This document shows positions 21,704-33,519 of a stretch of 64,000 bases of DNA, piece after piece. Each line of letters begins with the position of its first letter. The stretch's first letter is position 1. The notes beneath the pieces were generated by a model that worked only from the letters and a program-made list of their open reading frames with translations, searched no databases and was not told the origin of the DNA. The translations under genes were made by a program, and so were the position numbers. Origin of the DNA: Batillaria attramentaria. Lineage: Eukaryota; Mollusca; Gastropoda; Batillariidae. Location of the stretch: assembly GCA_018292915.2 (NCBI GenBank), contig JACVVK020000001.1:2878501-2942500 (forward strand), in the 5' to 3' direction.

Positions 21704-22267
21704 AGACGAGTTTCCATCAGTTGTTCAACGTTACTTTTTCTTTCTTTTTTTCACGTAGTGCAGACACACCTAGCCGCGAATTAGTCTTTGGTGCTTGCGC
21801 GGTTTAAAGCCCGAAAAACTCACTCACTCACTCCAAGTACCGTTCCAGTTACCGCGGCCTCGAGAAAGCCCAAGGAGAGGAGTGAATCAGTTAAGCGTGA
21901 CTTTGCGAACCGGAGACTGACTAGACCAGTTAGTTAGTTAGTTAGTTAGGGCTTAACGCCGCGCAAGCAACAAAGGCTAATTCGCGGCTCATGAAAGTCC
22001 CTTCCTGCCAGGTCCTATAAAACATAAAAATTCCCGCATTAAAACAAGATGTAAATAAATATTAAAAATCTATCGGGTCTAAATGAGACTTCTTTGAGGA
22101 CTTAAAAATTTAACATAGGTGGTCAGTGAAAGACTGAATATTTGAGGTCTATAATTTATAGACCAGGTTGACTTCTTTCAGGAAACTGAAGATGCTGTCG
22201 GGCCTGACTAGACCAACCACCAATGGCAATAACAGTGATCACCACCAGTCACAACCGACGTCCTGTT

Positions 22268-22355
22268 TCGCCTCATATGGGTGATATCAAAGACGAGGCA
22301 CGGAGAAAAAAGGTTTGCTCGAAATATTTGGCCCCAGCCGGGTATTACCTGTGCG
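22268..22355 (-). mobile_element. SINE family A fragment
   Basis: Internal part only: CATATGGGTGATATCAAAGAC to GGCCCCAGCCGGGTATT. Confidence 0.65.
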
Positions 22356-22549
22356 CACTCGACCCTGTCGTAGGTGGGTGTTATCTAGTTGAAGTCTGGG
22401 GGTTGTTCTAAGGTAGTGTAACAGTGGGTAACTCTTATCTTTAGTTCACTCTTGATCCATATATATATATATATGCTGACGTGCATTAAGATGTGGTGAT
22501 TTTTTTGTTTGTTTGTTGGCGTTTTTCCCCATGATGATTAACCCGTTAT

Positions 22550-22553
<4 letters not shown>

Positions 22554-22605
<52 letters not shown>

Positions 22606-22737
22606 AAATCTTTGCTTTCCTCGATCACATTCTTGCTTATAGTCACGTAATTGTGCATGTGTGTTGGTGGTAGAGGGTTGGACTCTCAGCGAGTCGCCTC
22701 GAATCTACGCTGGGAACCAGACATTTAAGATGGCTGG

Positions 22738-22800
<63 letters not shown>
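22554..22800. repeat. (GA)n and (CT)n microsatellites
   Basis: A GA run at 22554-22600 and a CT run at about 22741-22800 flank a segment whose first part is homologous to the 5' flank of the second TLR gene. Confidence 0.9.
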
Positions 22801-22802
<2 letters not shown>

Positions 22803-23302
22803 GTTGCTCCGTCAGTCATATCACCCTCATGTGAAGGAAAAGGACGTGAACCTCCTTAACAACCAACCAACCAACTAACCAACTAACCAACCAACCAACC
22901 AACCAAAACAAAAACCAACCAACTGTGTTATTCCTATCGAGTTACTTCCTGTTTGTGCGTGACAGTTTGTCAGTTTCCTGCTTGTCGTTTAATGTCACGC
23001 ACAATTACTCAGTGCTGACTATATTCGAACAATCGCGGCATTGTTGTAGCAAATGACAATAGATGGATACGAGAGCAGTTGTGAGGATGGGGGTTAAACC
23101 TGACCAGCAGTAAACCACACAACTATTAGAACCACGGGACGCTGGAACACCCGTTAAAATAACAGTATGCCCGTTGAATAGAGGAAGGGAAATGCCATTA
23201 TTTTTTTTACAAAGCTGTAATAATAATAATAATAATGAGGATTTGTCTGGCGCCCAACTTCCTGCTGGAGCTCTGGGCGCCTCACAATAGTGGAGTGGCA
23301 AT

Positions 23303-23465
23303 ACATACACATGAGATACATGTCACATTACATACACATGAAATACATGTCACATTACATACACATGAAATACATGTCACATTACATACACATGAAATAC
23401 ATGTCACATTACATACACATGAAATACATGTCACATTACATACACATGAAATACACGTCACATAC
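23303..23465. repeat. 27-bp tandem repeat, six copies
   Basis: Unit CATACACATGAAATACATGT plus CACATTA. With 27 bp the frame is kept (9-residue period), but nothing suggests it is translated. Confidence 0.9.
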
Positions 23466-23539
23466 ACGTTGCATACACACAGCTATGATACATCCTAACA
23501 CGACATCGTAAAATGACAATGATGGTGACAGTGATGATA

Positions 23540-23970
23540 GAGAAGTCAGTCTGTATAATACAGCCGGAAGAAATGAGATTTCACAGCGGTTTTAAAAGAG
23601 TCCGTTGACTCTGCATGGCGAACATGGGGAGGCAGGCTGTTCCAAATGACTGAACCGTGGTAGAGCAATGCTGTAAGGCTGTCTGCCGAAAGAGATGCTG
23701 CTGCTTTGGGATATGGAGGTCGCTTTCTCAAATTTGCGGCTTCTGGCGCTAGAGACATACGGCTTTCTTTGAATGCTTTTCCTCTACGACTATTACAAAA
23801 AGCATTCAGAAGTGCACCGTGTCCACTTCTCGACAAATTCAGCTCCGGATATTGAGTCCTTGATAAAAACTTTCTGCACATTTTTTTTAATGGGTTGGTG
23901 TCATTTGTTCTAATAGAAACAATGACGTCATTTGTCGTGTTCGCGGCCTGCAGGCATTTACCGGACAAAC
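23540..23970 (-). mobile_element. Non-LTR retrotransposon ORF2 C-terminal fragment
   Basis: The minus-strand frame of about 140 codons ends with SVIWNSLPPHVRHAES and SFKTAVKSHFFRLYY, the standard C-terminal pattern of LINE reverse-transcriptase ORFs. The polymerase domain itself is absent (5' truncation). Confidence 0.7.
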
Positions 23971-24014
23971 TAGCAATGGATGCGCCAAAGCCTGCTCTTC
24001 CATTTAGCTACAGG

Positions 24015-24195
24015 GTGGGTGGGTGTTTGGAAGTTTAAAGTCCTTTTCCACCACATACGGGTGATATCAAAGACGGGGCAACGATGAAAAAGCCAGCACA
24101 AATATTTGGCACAAGCCGCCGGGATACGAACTCAAGACCCGAGCATTAGAAGTCCAGCGCTCTACCATTCGGGGCCCCCCCCCCCCCCCCCCCCC
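24015..24195 (-). mobile_element. SINE family A, full length, 15-bp target duplication
   Basis: CCATTTAGCTACAGG occurs immediately before (24000-24014) and after (24195-24209) the element. The head end is replaced by a long poly-C tract (about 24174-24195), probably expansion of the GGGG start of the SINE. Confidence 0.9.
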
Positions 24196-26954
24196 CCATT
24201 TAGCTACAGGATTTGTATGCTCGCCTATACGTTGCGCGTGTCTAAAAATATACGAACCCAGTCAGCGGCTTCGATTCAAAAGTCTTTTGGCAATAATTTA
24301 TTACTGAGACGCTCTGGTCTCAGTGCCTCCAGCCACTCAACACGGGGGTTAAACAAAATGGCCGCGGTCAAACGAGGTGCCACTCTCGCCTCAAAGGTTC
24401 GACAACAATTCATTCTAAAATAACTTTATATTTCTGTGTGCTGTTGTGATGTGTTCGCAAAGATACGTGTCCACTCGATAAACGGTCCCTGTGTACCGAA
24501 ACGATTACCGAAATCATCTGGTCAAACGAAGTGCCACCAGATTTGAAATTAGTCAAACGAACAGGTGAGAGCGCCACAGTCTGGCCAAACGACGCCAAAA
24601 CTTTTGAACCAAGAGCAGCACTGTTTGACCTCGGCCAGTTTGTTTAACCCTCGTGCTCAGTGAGCGTCGAAGGACCGAACGTAAGAGGCCACGGCAGACA
24701 GTGGCCGCAGAACTTACTGAGTCTCGCAGTTCGAAACACTTCCTTTACACAGTGAGAGCTCATGCTAAACGGAAGTGCCCGAAGCTTCAAATTTACATTG
24801 CATAATGTTTTTTCCTCATTTACGACCACCGTCTTACACTTTTCACGTCCGCTGCCTACGAAGTGGTGCATGTAGCTGTGTGGTTGTTTGCGGCTAGGGA
24901 GGTCGCAAAGCCCTTATCAGTGAGTGAGCCAAGGAGGGGGGGTTTTCTCCAGTGTACGTTTAAGGCATGCATTTTGAATCTTATCTGCGTGTCGAGGGCT
25001 CGCGTGAGTGTCCGCCTCACAACTCATTCATTCGCACGGAAGGAGGACAACCTTAAAAAATAAATTTCCTGGGAAGCTGATCAGCTAAAAAAAAAAAGAA
25101 AATTAAAATGGCTGAATGTCTTGTGTGTAAAGTGTTACTAACTTGCTTAGTGTACGTATTCATTTCGGTGTTGCATATTCCGCTGACAGAGTGTCTGCGT
25201 TATTACTGCTATTGTCGGCATCATGATCCTGATACACGTTTCAAGAATTTCAGCGGCGTTTTTCAAGAGAGTTTGCGTAACGATTCAAGGAGCATTAACG
25301 AAGTGCTGAAAATCTGTGAAACCTCGCACTTCCGTCGGGTGAGCATTGATCTTTCCAGAAACAAGCTGGTGATTCTGCCCAACATAACTTGTGTTTGCGG
25401 GTCTGATCGGATCTACCTCCTGGACCTGTCTCACAACAAAATACGCGCGTTAAGGACAGGGGTATTTAACCCTGGAACTAGCGTGTTGAACTTGGATTTG
25501 TCCTACAACAGGGTGGTATCTATTGAAACAAAAGCATTTCCGTCGGAACTTGTAAATTTGAACCTGTCATACAATGAATTGCAAGTTCTTAAAGCCGGCA
25601 TCTTTGATCACCTAACTTGTATGAAAAGAATAGATGTCTCACACAATCATATTTACAAAATTGACACCGGAGCTTTTCACGGCAAAATGTGGTGCGTCGA
25701 ATATGCCGACTTCTCTTTAACCAGCTCAAAGTATTTGAACCGTGGCCGTATCTCTTTGCGGACAGAGTGTTTGTCAATTTGAGCTACAACTCTATCTCGC
25801 GTTTTACAAACGAAATGAACATGACATTTGACCGTGAGCTGTTAGTTCCTTCAGAAATTAACTTAATGTACAACAACCTCACGCGTTTTAACCCGGCCTC
25901 GCTGAGCATATACCACCAGGGAAGACCGCCTACCGCAACTGAAATCCGAAACTACTGGTTCAAGTTGTCAGGAAACCCCTGGATCTGCGACTGCCAGCTC
26001 TTCCCTTTGGTTCAAGTCATGCGGGAAAGTTTCTTCGGGTCGAATGTTGCCCGGGACTTGGTGTGTGAGACTCCGTGGCAGCTGCATAACCGTACACTGC
26101 GTGATCTGTACGAAAGGCCTGACCTGCTTGTGTGCGAGGTGGACGATGCGAGTTGCCCCGCGGGCTGCACGTGCCAGGACCGACCATACAGCAGATACAT
26201 CCTGGTGGACTGCGACCCCTCGCGACGTGTGTATACCCAACTTCCGGCACGACTCCCGCCCGACAAGCTGCTCTACCTCAACCTCTCGCGTCACCAGCTG
26301 CACGAGCTTCACCAGACGCCCAGCTACGTGTCCAGACTGTACGGCCTGGACGTCAGCCGGAACACGCTGACACACCTGTCTTCCAGCTTCCTCCAAGTCG
26401 CTACCAGCCTCGTCCACCTCAACATCAGCCAGAACCGACTCACCACTCTGCCGGCAGATATTCGCGGTCTGTCGCTGGAACATATCAAGATTACCGGAAA
26501 CCCTTTTTTGTGCTCTTGTGACTTCCTCTGGCTTGGCGAATGGATCAATGCCACTGCTGGTAAACTTGTACCCATCTCCTACAACCAAACGACAAACAAG
26601 CCAAGCAGTAAGCACGTGGACGACTCAGCCAATGAGACGGTTTCGGGGATGTCCGTGTCTGCGGAAGACCCTCAGATTGTTTTCAGACCGGCCTTACCTC
26701 CATCCCGACTGTCCCGCATTGTGTGCACCATGGAGAGCGGAGAGCTTCTTCCAGTGGTCGACATGTCGGCGAGTCGACTGGACTGTGGTCATCGTCTGAA
26801 GTTCGGCCTGTTGATCGGAGGAAGCTGTGCACTGTTTGTGGTTGTCTGTGGGGTCATCGTGTGCTGGCGATGGAGGTATGAGCTCAAGGTCGTCATGTTC
26901 TGGAAGTGTCCGCGTCTCACGACCTGCGTTCGAGGTAATAGTAGAGTTTGCACT

Positions 26955-26956
<2 letters not shown>

Positions 26957-27002
<46 letters not shown>
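26957..27002. repeat. (CT)n microsatellite, TLR A intron 1
   Basis: CT run 22 bp after the exon 1 donor; the same run occurs in B at 33472-33516, so it predates the duplication. Confidence 0.95.
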
Positions 27003-27005
<3 letters not shown>

Positions 27006-27936
27006 CCCAATAACAGTTTTCTTAGATAAGTACGATTGTAGACCTGTACGTGACAATCACAGTAAATTGATAAACATCTTACCCACCAACACATCCACCC
27101 GCCCCCACCCCCTATCCCCCCCCCCCTCAAAAACAACAACAAAACAAAACAAACCCCTGAGTTAGGGTTTGGTGCCAAAGTATAACGGGGGACTGAAATT
27201 CATTGCTGTCAAAGTGTCATTCGTTCATTCAGGGCTGTCATCATTATGTGATACTGACTTTTCCGGGTTGCTCATCGTGGATTTCTCTCCGGGTTCTGTG
27301 GCTTTCTTTACCCCCAGGGAAATTCTGCATTGCTCCGGGACAGCTTTGTCTCTAGCGGAAGCAATCCGAATTTCAGTTAAAAAAAATCGTGAAGTGGATT
27401 TTCTGTCTGTGTTTTTAATCGGCGTTCTTACCATTATTTAAACAATGCTCTCCCCTTCTCATACCAGGATGTTGTAAACGGACACCCTCTCAGAACAAGG
27501 CTCCAACTGGTGATGAAGAGAAAGGAGCCGACCATGAGTTCGATGCAGGAGCTGACCGTTATGACGTGTACGTGTCTATGGACGAGGATGACGTGGCGAC
27601 TCAAGACTGGGCGATCGAGGTTCTCCTCCCTCTACTCCAGGGGCGACAACTGCGAGTATACCTTCCCCTGAGACACGAGTTACCTGGGAAAGTCAGGGCG
27701 GAGGTGAATACTGTTGTTAGAGTTTATAACCACCCCATCCCACTACAACCACCACCACCATAACCCTGTGAAAAATGTAAATAATTGAAAAAAAGAACAA
27801 GGAAATAGATACTAAGAAAATATGTATACGTTTTAAGACTGTCAGTCTTAACTGACTATGCCGGTATCACAGTTACACAGATTGAGTTACCCAGTTACTA
27901 AACCTGTTATTTATATACTCTCTCTCTCTCTCTCTG

Positions 27937-28110
27937 GGAGCCGGGATAGTCGAATGCGGTAGAGCGTTGGACTTTCAATGCTCGAGTCGTGAGTTCGAAT
28001 CCTGGCTGGGGCCAAATATTTGTGCTGGCCTTTTTTTTTTTTTTTTTTTGTTGCCCCGTCTTTGATATCACCCTTACCTGATGGAAAAGGACGTGAAGCT
28101 CAAAACCACC
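27937..28110 (+). mobile_element. SINE family A in TLR A intron 2
   Basis: Full-length SINE embedded in a CT microsatellite and absent from the matching position of gene B (about 34415-34437). It therefore inserted after the A/B duplication. The head reads GGGAGCCGGGATAGTCGAA and the B box GAGTTCGAATCC. An expanded T-run lies in the body. Confidence 0.85.
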
Positions 28111-30206
28111 TCTCTCTCTCTCTCCCTTGCTCTGTACGTGTGTGTGTGTGTGTGGGGGGGGGGGATGCTGGTGTAACAGGATGTTGGTGAGAGAGATGCG
28201 CAAGTGTGACATCGTTTATCAATGCAATTGACTGATGTTTTTTTTCAACAAACGTGACGTAGCAACCATGCCGTTTCCTCCTTGGCTTTACTCTGTCGAC
28301 TGCGTTTGTTTGTGCTCTACAAATACCTCATACAACCACACACAGATTGCATTTGCGCTGAAAGCAAAAATCACGTCGCTTCAGCACTTGACAGGTGCAG
28401 AGACTGTAGTCTCTCTGACAGGAGTCAAGAGGTCTAAATGCTGACAACGTGCATGATCCCTCGGTGAGGGGACACAACTGTGAATCTTTGCGAATCGCTG
28501 GGTGCACTATTGCCTCCCTTACATACACTCGGCCCCCCCCCCCCCTCCACCCCCAAACAGACCAGGAAGCTGTAAAATATCAAGTATTGGGGCGAGCACA
28601 TCCTTGAGTGGCGGTAAACTCATAACGATCTACAAAGGTCCATAAACGTCACAAGTGTTGTTGCTGGTTTACTTGGTGAACGGTACAATTCATGTGACTG
28701 CAGCTTTACTAGTGCCTCAGGTTTTCAGCATCTGGTTGTGGGCACAAACTACGCAATCACTACGTCAGCTGCAGTGTCATTTTGTATTTCTCAGTCGTCA
28801 ACGTACTGAGGCAGATATGTCAGAGAACTTAGTATATGTCATGGCTACTTAATAAAACTAAGGATATGAAAACAAGGACAACGACGACGACGATGATGGT
28901 GATGATGACGACGAGAATGACGATGATGGTGATGATGACGAGGAGAATGACGATGATGATGATGATGATGATGTATTCACGTTTCTTTTATATTCAGGCT
29001 CGAGTGGAGTGCATCATGAGCAGCCGCAACACTCTGGTGGTACTGAGTGAAGGCTACTCCCAGAACAAGTGGTGCCGCATGGAGTTCGACCACGCCTGTC
29101 GTCATCTGCAGGGCGACAACTCCGGCAACCTCGTCCTGCTCGTCACAGCCGACCTTGAAAACGTCGTCAACGACCCCGCCCCTGACCGTGTGGGCCGAAG
29201 ATGTCGCCGGACGAATTCCAAAAGATGCCATGGCGATCTTCAGATGAGAAAGCAAAGACGCTGCAATCGTACTTGTGACAGGAAAGTCTGCAGGAAGGTT
29301 CATCACGATATAGAGGTTTGCACGGAATGCGGACCGGCTCGTTACGAAGGCCGCCGTGACTTAAAGAATTGCACAAAATGCAATGAAACTCACCATATGG
29401 GCCGACTACAAATTGGTGTGATGCGAAAGAAGGCTGTGGGTGAAGACTTTGACCGCACAGACTGTGAGGAAAACGAAATCTTTCATTGCAGGAACTGTTG
29501 TTTGAATTGTACATGTGCCTCTAGGCGCGACAAACGGGATTCAGATCGTGAAAACGAGAAACACAGAGGTAGAAGAAAGCAATGCCCTTCTCTACAGCAA
29601 AATAATCAACGCTTTGTGACAGAAAATGCAAAAGCCGACACCATTGTGATTAAACCTCAAGGCTCTGCCACTGCTAAAACAGTTTTAGGTTGCTCCAACA
29701 TAAAGCAAGCGACGGTCATGAACGTTTGCATAGAGATGCCCACCGCACATAGTCTGCAGCATGGCGCATATGCGAAACAATGTGAAAGGCAATGCCAATG
29801 CTTTTGTGATAGAAACAAGCGCATTTTCATCACACAAAGGCCCGGCTTCATGCACAAAGCACGCACGGAGGCAGTCACTTACCTGAGCCGCTACCGTGAG
29901 TCCAACGGGCAGACTGAGACAGTGGAACCGCTGAATACTTACCTAGCGGAGGGACGTTACCTGAGTGTCAAGGACCGCTTCCTGAAACAGAAACTTCTCT
30001 ATGAACTTGTGCACTAACTAGTGCAGGCAGCCAAAGTGATCGGTGTAGACTAAAGCGTAGTACTTGTCTCTAAATGTAAACAAACAAAACTTTTTAGTTA
30101 GTTATTTAACGCCACGCAAGCAGCAAAGACTATTTCGCAGCAAATCAAGGTCCTTCTTCGCCAGACTAAAATAAAAACACGCATCTTCTGTTAATAAAGT
30201 ATTGAA

Positions 30207-30281
30207 CAGGCGCGTAGGAAGATGCTAAGAGGAAGGGGGGCCCACTAAGTCGGGTGAGCCATACGGCCGGGGTGCAGAAGG

Positions 30282-30356
<75 letters not shown>

Positions 30357-30521
30357 GACTGCCAAGGATTGTGTCCTGCGACAGCTGGTGGGCCGTGGGA
30401 CACTGGTGGGCCGCGTCTCCTCTTATCAAAAGCAAGGGGGGCCCAAAGATATTCGGGCCCCCCTTCCAAAAATCGAAAGGGGGCCCGGGCCCCCAGGGCC
30501 CCCGTGGTTCCTACGCCCCTG
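30207..30521. mobile_element. 315-bp inverted-repeat element (hAT-like ends)
   Basis: The left end CAGGCGCGTAGGAA and the right end TTCCTACGCCCCTG are inverted repeats. The interior has a TG microsatellite (30281-30355) and G/C-rich GGGGCCC blocks. ATTGAA occurs next to both ends but is not perfectly flush. CAGGGGCG-type ends are common in hAT-like MITEs, but the assignment is tentative. Confidence 0.5.
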
Positions 30522-31611
30522 AATTGAAGTTTGTATCCTGTTGTATACTGTGTCTTCTCTGCGAGTGCACCAAGAGAGCGGCATAGCAGGAGTAAAATAC
30601 AACAACATCGAACATGTAGAGGTCGAGGATAGTTCGTATTACTTGAGGTGTTCAAATTTTATCGAACAGATTTGACTCTTTCAAGACGCTAAAGAAAACA
30701 AACAAAAAGGTTCTCCGTGGAAATGACAGTGTCATTACTCTTGCAACGTATTTCATTCATAAAACGGTGCGAGCGAGGAAGACGTTGCAGAATTTACCAA
30801 GAATATAAAAATAAATTCTTCCTTCTCACTTCCCACTTCGAAAACAAAATACTATAGGAGTATTTCTTCCGGTCGTTGGCAAGTAAGCTGGTTTTTCCGT
30901 TTTCCGCGTCGATGATTCACCGCTCAGACGGGAGCACTGTCAGAATGAATCCACACTAGACAGAAATAAAGAGTCAACTAAATGAAAGAGTAACCCAACC
31001 GCTGCTGTTCGTCTGGGTGACGAGCTGTCCCGTGTTTGCCAAATACCGTTTCATTTATCCCGGCTTCGGGATATTCCGAGAGTGACTTTGCGACTGGAGA
31101 CTAAACCGCAATGGTGTGGTCAGTCACCACCGGATTTCATCTACACGCACCAGATGCTGCTGTACGCTGGTGAAACAAAATCGAAATCTGAGGGGGGGGG
31201 GGGGGGGGGTTCTGTTGCAGTGTAACAGTGGGTGACTCTAATGTTTAATTCACTCTTGCACCATATGGTAATTACTGACATGCATCCAGATGGGTTTTTG
31301 TTGTTTTTACCCCCTCCTGCTCGTTGTTGCAAAGAAATAAAAATCACCCTTCCTCAATCAGATTTGCCTTTATAGTCAGATTATTGTGCATTGTCCCTTT
31401 TCGGGGAGTCGGGCAAGCTGAGCAATAAAACAAAGCCCTGAGCTAGTCGTTGCCGTGTGTCTGTAATAACACCTAGACTGGCAAGGGAACAACGCAGCAC
31501 GATTAACGGTGACCTGGTGGGTTGGTTGGTCCACTGCTCTCATTTTGAAGTAGTGTGGTTCCATACGGCTTTGAGAACAAACAAAAAACCCAAAAAACAA
31601 AAACAAAAAAA

Positions 31612-33467
31612 ATGGCCGAGTTTCCTACGTTGGAAGTGCTGATAACGTACTTTGTGTACGTATTTATTTTGGTGTTGCGTGTTTCGTTGACAGAGTGTTT
31701 ACGTAGTCTCGACTATTGCCGGCATTATTACCCTGACGAAGCACATTTCAAAAACTTAAGTGGCCTTTACCCAGAAGGTTTGCAGAACGATTCGAAGAGC
31801 ATGAACGAAGTGCTGGAAATCTGTGACACCTCGCACTTCGGTCAGGTGAGCGTTGATCTATCCAGAAACAAGCTGGTGATTCTGCCCACGATAACTTCTG
31901 TTTGCGGGTCTTATCGGATCTACCTCCTGGACCTGTCTCACAACAAAATACGCGCGTTAAGGACAGGGGTATTTAACCCTGGAACTAGCGTGTTGAACTT
32001 GGATTTGTCCTACAACAGGGTGGTATCTATTGAAACAAAGGCCTTTCCGTCGGAACTTGTGAATTTAGACCTGTCTCATAATGAACTTCAAATTCTCGAA
32101 GCCGGCATCTTTGATCACATGACTCGTTTGAAAAGAATAGATGTCTCACACAATCGTATTTACAAAATTGACACCGGAGTTTTTCACAGCAAGATGTTGT
32201 GCGTCGAATATGCCGACTTCTCTTTTAACCAGCTCAAAGTATTTGAACTGTGGCCGTATCTCTTTGCGGACAGAGTGTTTGTCAATTTGAGCTACAACTG
32301 TATCTCGCGTTTTACAAACGAAATGAACATGACATTTGACCGTGAGCTGTTAGTTCCTTCAGAAATTAACTTAATGTACAACAACCTCACGCGTTTTAAC
32401 CCGGCGACGTTGAGCATATACCACCAGGGAAGACCGCCTTACGCGTTCGAAATCCAGTATTACTGGTTCAAGTTGTCGGGAAACCCCTGGATCTGCGACT
32501 GCCAGCTTTTCCCTTTGGTTCAAGTGATTCGGGAAAGTTTTCTCAGGTCAAATCTTGCTCAGGAGATCGACATTGTGTGTGAGACTCCGTGGCAGCTGCA
32601 TAACCGTACACTGCGTGATCTGTACGAAAGGCCTGACCTGCTTGTGTGCGAGGTGGACGATGCGAGTTGCCCCGCGGGCTGCACGTGCCAGGACCGACCG
32701 TATAGCGGCTACATCCTGGTGGACTGCGACCCCTCGCAACGTGTGTACACCCAGCTTCCGGCACGACTCCCGCCCGACAAGCTGCTCTACCTCAACCTCT
32801 CGCGTCACCAGCTGCACGAGCTTCACCAGGCGCCCAGCTACGTGTCCAGACTGTACGGCCTGGACGTCAGCCGGAACACGCTGACACACCTGTCTTCCAG
32901 CTTCCTCCAAGTCGCTACCAGCCTCGTCCACCTCAACATCAGCCAGAACCGACTCACCACTCTGCCGGCAGATATTCGAGGTCTGTCGCTGGAACATATC
33001 AAGATTACCGGAAACCCTTTTCTGTGCTCTTGTGACTTCCTCTGGCTTGGCGAATGGATCAATGCCACTGCTGGTAAACTTGTACCCATCTCCTACAACC
33101 AAACGACAAACATGCCAAGCAGTAAGCACGTGGACGACTCAACCAATGAGACGGTTTCGGGGATGTCGGTGTCTGCAGAAGACCCTCAGATTGTTTTCAG
33201 ACCGGCCTTACCTCCATCCAGACTGTCCCGCATTGTGTGCACCATGGAGAGCGGAGAGCTTCTTCCAGTGGTCGACATGTCGGCGAGTCGACTGGACTGT
33301 GGTCATCGTCTGAAGTTCGGCCTGTTGATCGGAGGAAGCTGTGCACTGTTTGTGGTTGTCTGTGGGGTCATCGTGTGCTGGCGATGGAGGTATGAGCTCA
33401 AGGTCGTCATGTTCTGGAAGTGTCCGCGTCTCACGAACTGCGTTCGAGGTAATAGTAAAGTTTGCAT

Positions 33468-33519
<52 letters not shown>

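Larger units (their letters stand above)
25108..30017 (+). pseudogene. Toll-like receptor A (LRR-TM-TIR), one-base frameshift
   Basis: Type I membrane receptor of the multiple-cysteine-cluster Toll class. Exons: 25108-26934, 27468-27703, 28998-30017 (stop TAA 30015-30017), same phases as gene B. The product has a hydrophobic leader, LRRs (LDLSYNRV type), a first LRR-CT (NPWICDCQ), an LRR-NT (CPAGCTC), more LRRs, a second LRR-CT (NPFLCSCDF), one membrane span and a TIR domain split between exons 2 and 3. In exon 1 the tract at about 25712-25718 reads CTCTTTAACC where B has CTCTTTTAACC; the lost T shifts the frame and brings a stop at 25780-25782. Everything downstream is open in the shifted frame, so this is either a very recent lesion or an assembly error in a T-run. 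The TIR domain contains a Cys-rich insertion (see findings). Confidence 0.85.

Noticed and set aside
23303..23465. CRISPR-like array
   Set aside because: The units are directly contiguous 27-bp tandem repeats without spacers, in a eukaryotic genome. The 66-bp repeats at 55310-55640 were rejected for the same reason.
23540..23970. Host gene encoding a 140-aa protein on the minus strand
   Set aside because: The WNSLP...FKTAVKSHFF ending is typical of LINE ORF2; no gene structure is present around it.
25968..26615. Antisense open frame of 215 codons opposite the TLR A LRR exon (also 32548-33129 and 47013-47510)
   Set aside because: Mirror frames from GC-rich, leucine-rich coding sequence; no splice or start context, and present only where sense codon bias allows.
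28836..28997. N-terminal extension of TLR exon 3 with Met/Thr runs
   Set aside because: It is intronic GAT/GAC repeat before the acceptor at 28997; the exon start is fixed by phase and by the match to gene B and gene C.
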